60,730 bases of DNA. It comes from a marine actinobacterium MedAcidi-G3. Its GTDB lineage: Bacteria > Actinomycetota > Acidimicrobiia > Acidimicrobiales > Poriferisodalaceae. The position numbers were made by a program, and so were the translations under genes. Position 1 is the stretch's first letter. Every line of letters begins with the position of its first letter. The notes beneath the pieces were generated by a model, which ran no database searches, was not told where the DNA came from, and was given only the letters and a program-made list of their open reading frames with translations. Of the stretch, positions 24,687-34,991 are shown in pieces. The stretch covers positions 1 to 60,730 of the forward strand of contig JUEP01000013.1 in assembly GCA_000817105.1 (NCBI GenBank). Reading direction: 5' to 3'.

Positions 24687-26590
24687 GAATGTTCCTTTTT
24701 GTCGGCTTCTGTCTGTTCGAACGTTACGAGAATTTGTTTTGCTTCAACTGATTCGCCATTGCTTACCCAAACACTCTCTATGGTTCCCGTTCCTGGTGCT
24801 GTAAGGGTGTGGAGCATCTTCATGGCTTCGATCACGAGCACGGCGTCACCGGACTGGACTAAATCGCCCGCGCCAACTGGGATCTCTACAACGACTGCTG
24901 GAAATGGTGCGAGGACATCAGCTAGAGCGCCACGAGTTGATGCTGCATCACTTATCCAAACTTGGGTCCGGTCGACGGGTTGCAGGCTGATTGTGTGCCC
25001 GTTCTGGTTAATGCAAAGGAGGTCAGGTTTGTGGTTGAACGTCGCTGGCTTCTCGAGGTCCTTGTTATGGGTAACCAGTTCTTGAAGCTCTCCGTTCTGA
25101 TCCTCGTAAACACCTACTAACCGGTGTTTGTTAGGCAGAACCCGAAAGTTGGGAAGTTGATGCCATGCTCCTGGGTCGGCGCTTGAAGACTGATGTTGAA
25201 GAATTGCGACTGCTTCAGAGTTGATGGATTCAGAACTTGGAGCGTCTGGCGGAATGTTCTCGTCTAGATAACGAGTTGTCATGGTCGCAGTTCGAATTTC
25301 AGGCTCTTCTGCGAGCCAGCGGTATAGGCCAGCATTTGTAACAAGTGGTCCAATTAACAGGTCGTCCAGCGCCGATACTAACTGGTCAAGCGCCGCGTCT
25401 CTGTTAGGAGCCGACACGATAAGTTTCGCAATCATGGAGTCGTAATGGGGCGTAATCTTGCCCTGATTATCGAAGGCTCCATCCCAACGAACACCTTGTC
25501 GGTCAGTCGGTATTTTGATTGTTTCTATGCTGCCGGTTTGAGGCGCATAACTATTTGTGGGATCTTCGGCGTTGATACGTACTTCTATTGCATGACCGCT
25601 GATTGCGACGTCCTCTTGAGTTATTGGTAGCGGGACCCCGGTAGCTGCTAGTAACTGGAGCTCGACGAGGTCAAGGCCTGTGACTTGTTCGGTGACAGGG
25701 TGTTCCACCTGAAGTCGGGTGTTGACTTCAAGAAAGAAGTAATCGCCACTCTCGACGTCGACCACGAATTCGACGGTTCCAGCATTGTCGTAGTCCATCG
25801 AACGCCCGAGGGCTAAGGCGGCTGAGCGTAAGCCGATCTCTGTGTCTGGCGGAAGATTAGGTGCAGGTGCCTCTTCCATTAATTTTTGGTATCGCCGTTG
25901 AATTGAACAGTCCCTGGTGCCTAATTCGAGCAGGTTTCCCTTCTTGTCACCCATGATTTGGACCTCGACATGTCGAGGTCGTTGGATGTAACGCTCCACG
26001 ATGATTGCGTCGTCGCTAAAGGATCTCTTCGCCTCTGTGCGAGCTGCTGTTAGAGCCGCAGGAAATTCTTCGGATGAATTAGCAATCCGGATTCCTTTGC
26101 CACCTCCTCCGGCAGCGGCCTTCAAAAGAACGGGGTAACCGATTTGAGTTGCAGCCGATGCAAGCGCTTCATCGTCTTGTTGGTTTATGTCTGCGAACCC
26201 TGGAATCAACGGTAAGCCTGCTGATTCTGCAATGCTTCGTGCCTTAATTTTTGACCCCATAGAGGCGATGACCTCTGGGTTTGGGCCAACCCAAATCATT
26301 CCGTTTTCGATGACAGCGGCAGCAAAATCGGCATTTTCACTTAGAAACCCATAACCCGGATGTACAGCGGTTATATCGAGCTTGCGACAGTGTTCGAGGA
26401 TTCTGTCTTGATTGAGGTACGACTCGGCGAGTTCGGCTCCGCCGATACACACGCTTAAGTCGGCTTCGTCAACGAACGCCGCATCGAAATCAGGTTCTGC
26501 GAAAATGGCGACTGTCGTCCAGTCGAGTTTCTTTGCGGTTCGAAAAACGCGTCGTGCAATTTCGCCTCTATTTGCAACCAGAAGTTTCAT
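24683..26590 (-). CDS. accA1: Biotin-dependent acyl-CoA carboxylase alpha subunit (AccA1-like, methylcrotonyl-CoA)
   Basis: The 635-residue product combines biotin carboxylase and biotin carrier domains. N-terminal LVANRGEIARRVFRTA starts the carboxylase, GGGGKGIRIA (about 163-172) is the ATP-grasp glycine loop, and FLEVNTRLQVEHPVTE carries catalytic residues. The carrier domain ends the protein with biotinylated Lys591 in EAMKM. It carboxylates the biotin that the beta subunit (AccD1-like) then uses. Gene order beta, alpha, acyl-CoA dehydrogenase matches the mycobacterial methylcrotonyl-CoA operon. The gap to the beta gene is 13 bases and the overlap with the dehydrogenase is 4 bases. The linker between domains (about 450-565) is less conserved, as usual. 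Confidence 0.93.
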   Translation of the reverse strand: MKLLVANRGEIARRVFRTAKKLDWTTVAIFAEPDFDAAFVDEADLSVCIGGAELAESYLNQDRILEHCRKLDITAVHPGYGFLSENADFAAAVIENGMIWVGPNPEVIASMGSKIKARSIAESAGLPLIPGFADINQQDDEALASAATQIGYPVLLKAAAGGGGKGIRIANSSEEFPAALTAARTEAKRSFSDDAIIVERYIQRPRHVEVQIMGDKKGNLLELGTRDCSIQRRYQKLMEEAPAPNLPPDTEIGLRSAALALGRSMDYDNAGTVEFVVDVESGDYFFLEVNTRLQVEHPVTEQVTGLDLVELQLLAATGVPLPITQEDVAISGHAIEVRINAEDPTNSYAPQTGSIETIKIPTDRQGVRWDGAFDNQGKITPHYDSMIAKLIVSAPNRDAALDQLVSALDDLLIGPLVTNAGLYRWLAEEPEIRTATMTTRYLDENIPPDAPSSESINSEAVAILQHQSSSADPGAWHQLPNFRVLPNKHRLVGVYEDQNGELQELVTHNKDLEKPATFNHKPDLLCINQNGHTISLQPVDRTQVWISDAASTRGALADVLAPFPAVVVEIPVGAGDLVQSGDAVLVIEAMKMLHTLTAPGTGTIESVWVSNGESVEAKQILVTFEQTEADKKEHS

Positions 26591-26603
26591 TTGAGTCTCG
26601 TAT

Positions 26604-28226
26604 TCACATGCGGTAGACGAGGCCGTGACCTCGTTCTGGTTCGTCGTCTCGAGCAGCTAGTGCTAAGCAAAGACCGAGAGTGTCCCGAGTGTCGACAGGG
26701 TCAATCAGGCCGTCATCCCAGAGTCGGCTCGTGGCATAGTACGGGTCGCTTTGAGTTTCGTATTGTTCTGCTACTTCGGCCCTCATTGAATTAATTTCGG
26801 CTTCGGTGGTGGTTTCGCCTCGCAGTCCAGCAAGTCTTATGTCTACTAAAACTGTCTGAGCTGTTTCGGCAGACATGGTAGCTATGCGACTGTTTGGCCA
26901 AGCAAAAAGAAATCTGGGATTGAATCCGCGGCCACACATGCCATAGTTGCCAGCGCCGTAGCTGCCGCCAATGAGGACTGTGTAACGAGGAACAGTGGCG
27001 TTGGCGACTGCTGCAACCATTTTGGCGCCATTTTTGGCTATTCCGCCTGCCTCAGCGTCAGAGCCAACCATGTACCCGGTGGTGTTCTGAAGAAATAGAA
27101 GGGGGACGCGACGCTGCTCGCAGAGCTCAATGAAGTGTGTGGCCTTGAGGGCGCTTTCGCTAAATATGATTCCGTTGTTGGCAATGATGCCTACGAGGTG
27201 TCCCCAAATGCGAGCGTAGCCACAGGTGATTGTATCGCCCCACTCAGGTTTGAATTCTGCGTACTCGGAGCCGTCAACCATTCTTGCAATAACTTCGCGC
27301 GCGTCGAATCCGATTCGGTCATCGGCACTGATTATTCCGTAGATTTCGTTCGGATCGTGTTGAGGAGGTCGGGGTTCTTGCCAGTCCATCCAATCCTGGC
27401 GGTCGACAACCTTACGTTGATTAGTTGCCTCGCAGAGTTCGCGTAGCTTCCCGTAGGCTTCGCGTTCTGTGTTGGCCATATAGTCCGAAACGCCGGACGT
27501 GCGAGTGTGGATCGCTGCTCCTCCAAGGTCGTCCGGTTCGATGATTTCTCCAAGGGCGGCCTTTACTATTGGTGGTCCTCCTAAGAAAATGCGCCCGATG
27601 CCATCAACCATGATTACTTCATCGCTAAGAGCTGGAACGTAAGCACCACCAGCTGTGCAGCCGCCAAGGACTACGGAGAGTTGAGGGAGCCCTTGTGCCG
27701 ACAAACGAGCTTGACGGTAGAAGCTTCCTCCGAATTGATCCTTGTCAGGAAATATGTCGTCTTGTAGTGGAAGGAAAGCACCCCCCGAATCAACGAGGTA
27801 AATGACTCCGAGCCTGTTGTCTTCGGCTATTTGCTGGGCCCGTACGTGTTTCTTTATGCTTACCGGTAAAAGAGAGCCGCCTTTGACCGTGGCATCATTG
27901 GCGATAAATACATACGGCACCCCATGCACGAGACCGATTCCGGTGATGATGCCTGCCCCTGGTGCGCTATTTTCATATTGATCCCATCCGGCCAGAGTCG
28001 AAAATTCAAGAAATGGTGTCTGATGATCGATCACCATCTCGATCCGGTCTCGAACCATTATTTTTCCGCGGTCAAGATGACGCTTTATAGACAGTTCGCG
28101 TCCCAGACCGCCGTCGATTGCGTATTGCTGCCTCTCGCGAAGGGTTCCGGTTAGTTGTAGATAGGCCTCTCGGTTCGAAGCGTATTGTTCGGAGTTCGGA
28201 TCGATTCGAGAAGGAAATTGATTCAT
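26604..28226 (-). CDS. accD1: Acyl-CoA carboxylase beta subunit (AccD1-like, methylcrotonyl-CoA carboxyltransferase)
   Basis: The 540-residue product is a crotonase-fold carboxyltransferase that moves CO2 from biotin to an enoyl-CoA. It carries the methylcrotonyl-CoA type landmarks DSGGAFLPLQDDIFPDKDQFGGSF, GGCTAGGAYVPALSDE, IANNGIIFSESALKATHFIELC and GGSYGAGNYGMCGR. Start is set at ATG 28226, whose ATGA overlaps the TetR stop codon, indicating translational coupling; GTG/ATG 28247 would give 7 extra residues inside TetR. The substrate is most likely 3-methylcrotonyl-CoA from leucine, but a geranyl-CoA type cannot be excluded without residue-level comparison. Confidence 0.92.
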   Translation of the reverse strand: MNQFPSRIDPNSEQYASNREAYLQLTGTLRERQQYAIDGGLGRELSIKRHLDRGKIMVRDRIEMVIDHQTPFLEFSTLAGWDQYENSAPGAGIITGIGLVHGVPYVFIANDATVKGGSLLPVSIKKHVRAQQIAEDNRLGVIYLVDSGGAFLPLQDDIFPDKDQFGGSFYRQARLSAQGLPQLSVVLGGCTAGGAYVPALSDEVIMVDGIGRIFLGGPPIVKAALGEIIEPDDLGGAAIHTRTSGVSDYMANTEREAYGKLRELCEATNQRKVVDRQDWMDWQEPRPPQHDPNEIYGIISADDRIGFDAREVIARMVDGSEYAEFKPEWGDTITCGYARIWGHLVGIIANNGIIFSESALKATHFIELCEQRRVPLLFLQNTTGYMVGSDAEAGGIAKNGAKMVAAVANATVPRYTVLIGGSYGAGNYGMCGRGFNPRFLFAWPNSRIATMSAETAQTVLVDIRLAGLRGETTTEAEINSMRAEVAEQYETQSDPYYATSRLWDDGLIDPVDTRDTLGLCLALAARDDEPERGHGLVYRM

Positions 28227-28852
28227 CTTGGAGTTACTCCGTCCCACAGTTGCATGGTCATCGCCTCCGCTAGCTGGTCGATGCTTTGACTGCCATTGGG
28301 ATCAAACCACTCGATCGTGTGGTTTAGTGCGCCCATGAGAATCAGTCGGGTCATGCTCGTACTAGTTGAAGGCATGATGGCGCCAGAGTCAGTTAACTCT
28401 TGAAGGAGGTCTGTCCATAAGGCCTCGTAACCATCGCGAACTGGCACAATTCGTTTCCGCACCTGTGCAGGGGCGCACGGGAAAGTAGTCACGTGGGTCG
28501 CTGTGTATGGCCCGTGTTCGAATAAGGATCCTAAGTGAGCTCGAATGTGAGCACGGAGACGAAACAGAGGAGATGCCCCACAGCTTTCTTGATGGGTTTG
28601 GTGGAAAGATTGGATCATGACGTCGATTCCTTGAACCAAGATGAGCTCGAGGAGCTCCTCTTTGGAAGCGAAGTGGTGATAAATCGACCCTGCCTTCATA
28701 CCGGCGGCCGCAGCGATTTCTCGCATTGTGGTTTCTGCGTATCCGGCAGTCAAAAAAAGATGAGCACCCTCATCAAGAAGTCGCAGCTGAGCAGCGGTCC
28801 CCATTGGTATCGGTGGAGGAAGCTCAGAGCGAATATCGAGGGACCGGGCCAT
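28223..28852 (-). CDS. TetR-family transcriptional regulator of the leucine-catabolic operon
   Basis: The 209-residue product has an N-terminal TetR DNA-binding domain (about residues 22-66; AGYAETTMREIAAAAGMKAGSIYHHFASKEELLE) and a variable C-terminal ligand domain. It is the first gene of a four-gene operon with accD1-like, accA1-like and acyl-CoA dehydrogenase genes and overlaps the second by 4 bases, so it probably represses its own operon and responds to a CoA pathway intermediate. The ATG at 28852 is preferred over upstream ATG 28894, because the latter would lie inside the operator palindrome at 28886-28903. Mycobacterial Rv2506 is a comparable regulator. Confidence 0.9.
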   Translation of the reverse strand: MARSLDIRSELPPPIPMGTAAQLRLLDEGAHLFLTAGYAETTMREIAAAAGMKAGSIYHHFASKEELLELILVQGIDVMIQSFHQTHQESCGASPLFRLRAHIRAHLGSLFEHGPYTATHVTTFPCAPAQVRKRIVPVRDGYEALWTDLLQELTDSGAIMPSTSTSMTRLILMGALNHTIEWFDPNGSQSIDQLAEAMTMQLWDGVTPR

Positions 28853-28885
28853 ACATGCGAATCGTAGCAAACACTCGTTCGGCTT

Positions 28886-28903
28886 ACCTAACAAGTGTTA
28901 GGT
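28886..28903. promoter_or_regulatory. Operator palindrome upstream of TetR-accD1-accA1 operon
   Basis: ACCTAACA-AG-TGTTAGGT is a perfect 8-bp inverted repeat with a 2-base centre, 33 bases upstream of the TetR start codon and in the only promoter-sized gap of the operon (28853-28935). Its size and symmetry fit a TetR-family operator. Autoregulation by the adjacent TetR is inference. Confidence 0.7.
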
Positions 28904-28935
28904 CCAACGAGTTTGGGACTTGCTATGTGAGTTTC

Positions 28936-30189
28936 CTATGTAGCTATTGTGGGAGGCGCAGCGTTTAAGGCGTCGATTGCAAACCCGGCAGCCGCCTTGT
29001 ACTTACTCATGTAGTCTTCGATTTCTTCACGAGGAATAATGTCTTCTATGTTCTCGAAAATGCCTCCGCACCGCTCTTCGACAAGACCTAAAATTCCAAT
29101 TGGTCCAGCTCCACGATTTCGCAATACCAACTGATTTATGCTTTCTATCGTTGTGTTCTGGTAAGCAAGAAGGGAGGTAGGTTGAACACCGTGCTGAAGA
29201 AATGCAGCACCCAGTAACCGAGCGTCAATTATGGCCTGGCTAGCCCCGTTCGAACCTACTGGGTACATGGGGTGTGCGGCATCGCCGATCACAACGCAGC
29301 GGCCATCAACCCAATTTTCTAGGGGATTGCGATCAACCATCGGATACTCGAAGACTGCCGATGCGCCCTTGATAAGGGAAGGAATATCTAACCAATCGAA
29401 GGACCAGTCCTCAAACGAGTTAAGGAACTTATCTATGTGAACCTTGGTGTTCCAATCGCTGTTCCCCCAATCCTCTTCGGTGTCATAGGTCAATTCGGCG
29501 ATCCAGTTAATGGTCGCTAAGCCGGTGTCAGGGTCCGGTTTACTGATTGGGTAACAGACAAAACGCTGTTCTAGCTTCCCTACCAGGACGAATGAAGCAC
29601 CCGTGCGAATCGGTTTCGCCTGGCTAGTGCCGCGCCACATCACTGCTCCTCCCCAAATAGGGCCTTCCTCATTTGGGTGCATTTGTGAACGAACGGCGCT
29701 GTGTAGCCCGTCGGCGCCAATAAGAACGCTCCCTTGAACTTCCTTGATCTCGCCGACTTCGTTAAGAAAATAAGCGGTGACAAGATCCTTATTGGAATCG
29801 TACCGAAGGAAGCGACTTCCAGTAATTACTGAACTAGGCCCGAGCCTATTTATTACTTCGTCATAGAGCAGCATTTGTAGTTTGCCCCTGTGGATTGAAT
29901 ATTGAGGCCATCGATATCCGGCATCCCGCCCTCGTGGCTCCGCCCACACATCGTTTCCGTTACGGCCGACCAGCGCCCACTCCTTTGCTTGGACTCCTAT
30001 CTCTTCGAGCGCCTCTTGGAGCCCCAAATCATAAAGCTCTCGGACCGCATTCGGTTGCAAGTTGATCCCCACCCCTAACGGCTCTAATCGAGCAACACTT
30101 TCGTGAACTACCACTGGGATGTCGAGTTGGTGACAGGTTAAGGCCATAGCCATTCCAGCTATCCCGCCGCCGGCCACAATTACAGTCAT
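28936..30189 (-). CDS. FAD-dependent aromatic-type monooxygenase (group A)
   Basis: The 417-residue product is a PHBH-fold flavin monooxygenase. FAD motif VIVAGGGIAGMAMAL opens the protein, DG motif VLIGADGLHSAVR is near residues 156-168, and GDAAHPMYPVGSNGASQAI near residue 296 closes the FAD site. The family hydroxylates phenolic or heteroaromatic acids with NAD(P)H (for example salicylate or 3-hydroxybenzoate hydroxylases, PhzS). No oxygenase partner or ring-cleavage gene is adjacent. Its ATG (30189) faces the divergent adenosylhomocysteinase start with 38 bases between, so both promoters must overlap or be very short. Confidence 0.9.
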   Translation of the reverse strand: MTVIVAGGGIAGMAMALTCHQLDIPVVVHESVARLEPLGVGINLQPNAVRELYDLGLQEALEEIGVQAKEWALVGRNGNDVWAEPRGRDAGYRWPQYSIHRGKLQMLLYDEVINRLGPSSVITGSRFLRYDSNKDLVTAYFLNEVGEIKEVQGSVLIGADGLHSAVRSQMHPNEEGPIWGGAVMWRGTSQAKPIRTGASFVLVGKLEQRFVCYPISKPDPDTGLATINWIAELTYDTEEDWGNSDWNTKVHIDKFLNSFEDWSFDWLDIPSLIKGASAVFEYPMVDRNPLENWVDGRCVVIGDAAHPMYPVGSNGASQAIIDARLLGAAFLQHGVQPTSLLAYQNTTIESINQLVLRNRGAGPIGILGLVEERCGGIFENIEDIIPREEIEDYMSKYKAAAGFAIDALNAAPPTIAT

Positions 30190-30227
30190 GGCAGAAGAAT
30201 AGAGTCATAACGTGCAACACTCATCAC

Positions 30228-31490
30228 GTGTCTCAAGTTAATAACTCACGAATTTCGAATATTGATTTAGCGCCGCAAGGTCACTTGGCAATTGATTGGG
30301 CGCGACGTCATTCACCTCTAGTCGATGGGTTCCTAAGAGAACGCCTTAACGATGGCGCACTCGCAGGTCGCCGTGTCGCTGTCGTCGTACATCTAGAAGC
30401 CAAAACAGCATTCCTTGCGACTGTTCTTGCCGACGCCGGCGCTGAGGTAGTTGTGGCGGGATCGAACCCGCATTCAACACGAGACGAGATTGCGGCTGCC
30501 CTCGTTGATCGAGGAATTCAAGTGCATTCGACTCGTGGTAGCGGTTACGAGGCTTGGGAGAAAGACTTACTTTCCATTGCTGATACTGGACCTGAGTTCA
30601 TTATCGATGATGGTGCAGAGCTAACAATTCGAATGGCAAGTCAGAGGCCAGACCTATTTTCTGAACTTCGAGGCATCACTGAACAAACAACTACCGGTGT
30701 GTCGCGTTTAGTTGAGCTAGCTAAACGTGACCGCTTGCCTTGCCCTGCCCTAGCAGCTAACGACGCGGCCTGTAAGCATCTCTTCGACAACAAATACGGC
30801 ACGGGCCAAAGCACCATTCAAGCGATTCTGAACCTTACCAACATGTTAATGGCCGGAAAGAAGGTGGGTATTCTCGGTTACGGCTGGGTCGGACGCGGAA
30901 TTGCTGCCCACGTTCGAGCACTGGGTGGAACCGCCTTCATAGTGGAGGTTGACCCGGTTAAGGGCCTAGAAGCTTTCATGGACGGTCATCAGGTGGGTGA
31001 CCTCGACATGGTGCTACCCGAAGCAGATTTCGTGATCACTGCGACAGGGGGACGTCGAGCGCTTTCTCGAAAGGATTTTGGAGGTATGAAAAGAGGTGTC
31101 ATCTTGGCGAACGCAGGCCATCATGATCTTGAAATTGATGTAGAAGCCCTCGCTGATGAAGCCACTGACTTTAGAGTTGTCCGAGAAGGCATCGATGAAT
31201 ATCAGCTTGCAGGAGACCATTCTGTGTTGGTTTTGGCTAGTGGCGCTCTGGTAAATATCGCTGGCGGGCTTGGGCACCCAATTGAAATAATGGACCTTTC
31301 ATTTGCAGTCCAAGGAGTTGGATGCCACGAACTGGCCAGAGGTGCTGTAGCAGAAGGAGTGCACGTGATTGACCCGGCGATTGATTCGGAAATAGCGAAA
31401 GCAAAGCTAGCGTTTCACGGTATTTCCCTGGAGCAGAAACAATCACACCAAGAAGACACAATTGATGACCTTCTAGGCCCGGAGGGCTGA
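30228..31490 (+). CDS. Adenosylhomocysteinase family protein with divergent active-site residues
   Basis: The 420-residue product is an S-adenosylhomocysteine hydrolase homologue of the shorter, archaeal-like type, which would split S-adenosylhomocysteine or a related nucleoside thioether. Catalytic positions kept: His55, Asp128 in IIDDGAELT, Lys183/Asp187/Asn188 in CKHLFDNKYG, His350 in GHPIEIMD and the NAD loop GYGWVGRG (217-224). Differences from the usual consensus: TEQTTTG (Gln153 where canonical enzymes have Glu), ATGGRR in place of ATGNKD, and GLGHP in place of AEGHP. The GTG start at 30228 fits length. The stop is one base from the purine nucleoside phosphorylase ATG, so the pair works together: hydrolysis, then removal of the nucleoside. 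Confidence 0.85.
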   Translation: MSQVNNSRISNIDLAPQGHLAIDWARRHSPLVDGFLRERLNDGALAGRRVAVVVHLEAKTAFLATVLADAGAEVVVAGSNPHSTRDEIAAALVDRGIQVHSTRGSGYEAWEKDLLSIADTGPEFIIDDGAELTIRMASQRPDLFSELRGITEQTTTGVSRLVELAKRDRLPCPALAANDAACKHLFDNKYGTGQSTIQAILNLTNMLMAGKKVGILGYGWVGRGIAAHVRALGGTAFIVEVDPVKGLEAFMDGHQVGDLDMVLPEADFVITATGGRRALSRKDFGGMKRGVILANAGHHDLEIDVEALADEATDFRVVREGIDEYQLAGDHSVLVLASGALVNIAGGLGHPIEIMDLSFAVQGVGCHELARGAVAEGVHVIDPAIDSEIAKAKLAFHGISLEQKQSHQEDTIDDLLGPEG

Positions 31491-31491
31491 C

Positions 31492-32217
31492 ATGTCAACT
31501 CCCCATATAGATGCTGAATTAGGTGATTTTGCAAAAGTCGTCCTGATGCCAGGAGATCCACGAAGAGCTTCCTACATTGCCCAAAACTATTTAGAGGACA
31601 GTCGATTAGTTACCGATGTTCGAAATGCCGCTGGCTATACAGGCCGCTTCGAAGGAACTGAACTGTCCATCATGCCTTCTGGTATGGGTATGCCCTCTGC
31701 CGCTATCTATATCACTGAGCTTTATCGATCGTTCGGCGTCGAGACAATCATTCGGATCGGTACTGCGGGAGGGTTTTCGTCGGAACTTCAGTTACGCGAC
31801 ATGGTTGTCGCTTCTAACTGCATCACCAATAGTCGTATGCCTGAACTACTACTTGGGCATTCAGAATATCAACTTGCTCCAACCGCCTCGTTGCTCGAGG
31901 CTGCACTTGACTTGAGTCGTGAAGCTGGGCTGGCTTTGCAAAGTGGAACAATTTTTACATCAGATATTTTTTATGAACCTGATGAAACCTTGAACCACAG
32001 AATGACCCAGAACGGAGTTTTGTGTGTTGAGATGGAGACAGCAGCTCTTTATGCGATAGCCGAAATTGAGCAGAAACAAGCTTTGAGCGTGGTGACGATC
32101 TCCGATCACCTAACGAGCGGAGCTCATCTCAGCCCCGAAGAGCGACAAAGCACCCTTGATTCGATGATCCAGTTTTCGTTAGAACTTGCGTCAAATGAAG
32201 CGAAAGCTATTGGCTGA
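31492..32217 (+). CDS. deoD: Purine nucleoside phosphorylase, DeoD type
   Basis: The 241-residue product is a hexameric-type (NP-I family) purine nucleoside phosphorylase. Signature features are VVLMPGDPRRA (phosphate-binding Gly and Arg), RIGTAGGFS near residue 85, EMETAALYAIA (nucleoside-binding Glu pair) and the TISDH catalytic Asp near residue 204. It converts adenosine or inosine plus phosphate into base and ribose-1-phosphate. It is translationally coupled to the adenosylhomocysteinase homologue, which releases adenosine (or inosine), so it would pull that reversible reaction forward. Its end overlaps the convergent M20 peptidase gene by 11 bases. Confidence 0.92.
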   Translation: MSTPHIDAELGDFAKVVLMPGDPRRASYIAQNYLEDSRLVTDVRNAAGYTGRFEGTELSIMPSGMGMPSAAIYITELYRSFGVETIIRIGTAGGFSSELQLRDMVVASNCITNSRMPELLLGHSEYQLAPTASLLEAALDLSREAGLALQSGTIFTSDIFYEPDETLNHRMTQNGVLCVEMETAALYAIAEIEQKQALSVVTISDHLTSGAHLSPEERQSTLDSMIQFSLELASNEAKAIG

Positions 32218-33343
32218 ACCAACTGCGATAGACGTCGACTGCTCGATTTAGCTGGCCGATATCTACCCACTCAACCGCTTGATGAGCCTGATCGATCGAC
32301 CCGGGCCCGAAAACAACCAGTTGATCAGCCACCTCTCCGTACTTGAGAGCATTCGATCCGTACTCCGCTGTGGTGGGAGAAGTGTCTGCTAACTGTGCCA
32401 GGACTGTTACTAAAGAACAGGAGGGGTCTTGATAAAAGCCGGGGCTGCCGTCCCCGTATAAAGATTCGATAGTCGTTGTTAGTGGAGCGGCGCTGTTCTC
32501 AATCAGGTGACACAGGGCTGCTCGCACTTGGTCAATGTCCTCGCCGGGAGCTGTGCGACGACCCACATATAAGGTGCATTCGTCTGGAATAATGTTGCGT
32601 GCTAAGCCACCAGCAAGTTCTGTTACCGACACGGTGCCCTTCCCTACCGGGGTCGTTGCCTCCAGCGCTTCAAGTCGCTCTTGCTCATCGTCGATGGCGA
32701 CCACTACTCGCGCAGCTCCGCTCAGAGCATTAGCTCCAAGGTGAGGTTTTGAGGAATGGGCGGCGTGTCCGTGGACAGTAACGTCAAGTCCTATGCCGCC
32801 CTTGTGGCCATGAACAGGGGCGCACATAGTTGGCTCAGCGACGACTATCTGTTCGATACGTTGCCCACGTTCCAACAACCAATCGCGGTATCGGGCGGCT
32901 CCCAACAATCCGCCTCCTTCTTCGGACACCGTGCCAACTAGGTTCACGGTCGGTATGGGGCGCTTGCCTGCAGCCTTCAGTTCTTCGAGAACCTGCAGTA
33001 CAACAGCGAATGTTGCTTTGGTGTCTACAGATCCACGCCCATAAACCCGGCCATCTTCGATGCGACCGTCGAAAGGGTCGTCGGTCATGTGCTCTACCCC
33101 AACGGTGTCGAGATGAACATCGATCGTCACGGCCCGATCTGAAGAGCCCTCAAAACGTGCGTATACGTTGGACCGGTTGTCTTCTACATGGTCAACGATT
33201 ACTTGGGCTCCGAGCGCCTCAGTGTGATTAGCTAACCAGTCAGTTAATTCACGTTCAGCACCATCCCCAGATACCGGTCCAGCGTGAAGAGGATTGACGC
33301 TAGGAATTCGAACTATTTCGGCTACCCGTTCAGCTATGTCCAC
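32207..33343 (-). CDS. M20-family metallopeptidase (ArgE/DapE-like deacylase)
   Basis: The 378-residue product is a two-zinc amidohydrolase of peptidase family M20. Metal and catalytic residues appear in HLDTVG (about residues 76-81), YGRGSVDTKA (Asp bridging the zincs), SEEGGG (catalytic Glu and ligand Glu) and VVAEPT; a dimerisation domain follows with HAAHSSKPHLG. Members remove N-acetyl or N-succinyl groups from amino acids or cleave dipeptides. The GTG start at 33343 gives the normal N-terminus. It stands between the phosphorylase and argG, with its 5' end toward the argG leader; ArgE-like deacetylation in arginine synthesis is possible but not supported by specific residues. Confidence 0.88.
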   Translation of the reverse strand: MDIAERVAEIVRIPSVNPLHAGPVSGDGAERELTDWLANHTEALGAQVIVDHVEDNRSNVYARFEGSSDRAVTIDVHLDTVGVEHMTDDPFDGRIEDGRVYGRGSVDTKATFAVVLQVLEELKAAGKRPIPTVNLVGTVSEEGGGLLGAARYRDWLLERGQRIEQIVVAEPTMCAPVHGHKGGIGLDVTVHGHAAHSSKPHLGANALSGAARVVVAIDDEQERLEALEATTPVGKGTVSVTELAGGLARNIIPDECTLYVGRRTAPGEDIDQVRAALCHLIENSAAPLTTTIESLYGDGSPGFYQDPSCSLVTVLAQLADTSPTTAEYGSNALKYGEVADQLVVFGPGSIDQAHQAVEWVDIGQLNRAVDVYRSWFSQ

Positions 33344-34991
<1,648 letters not shown>

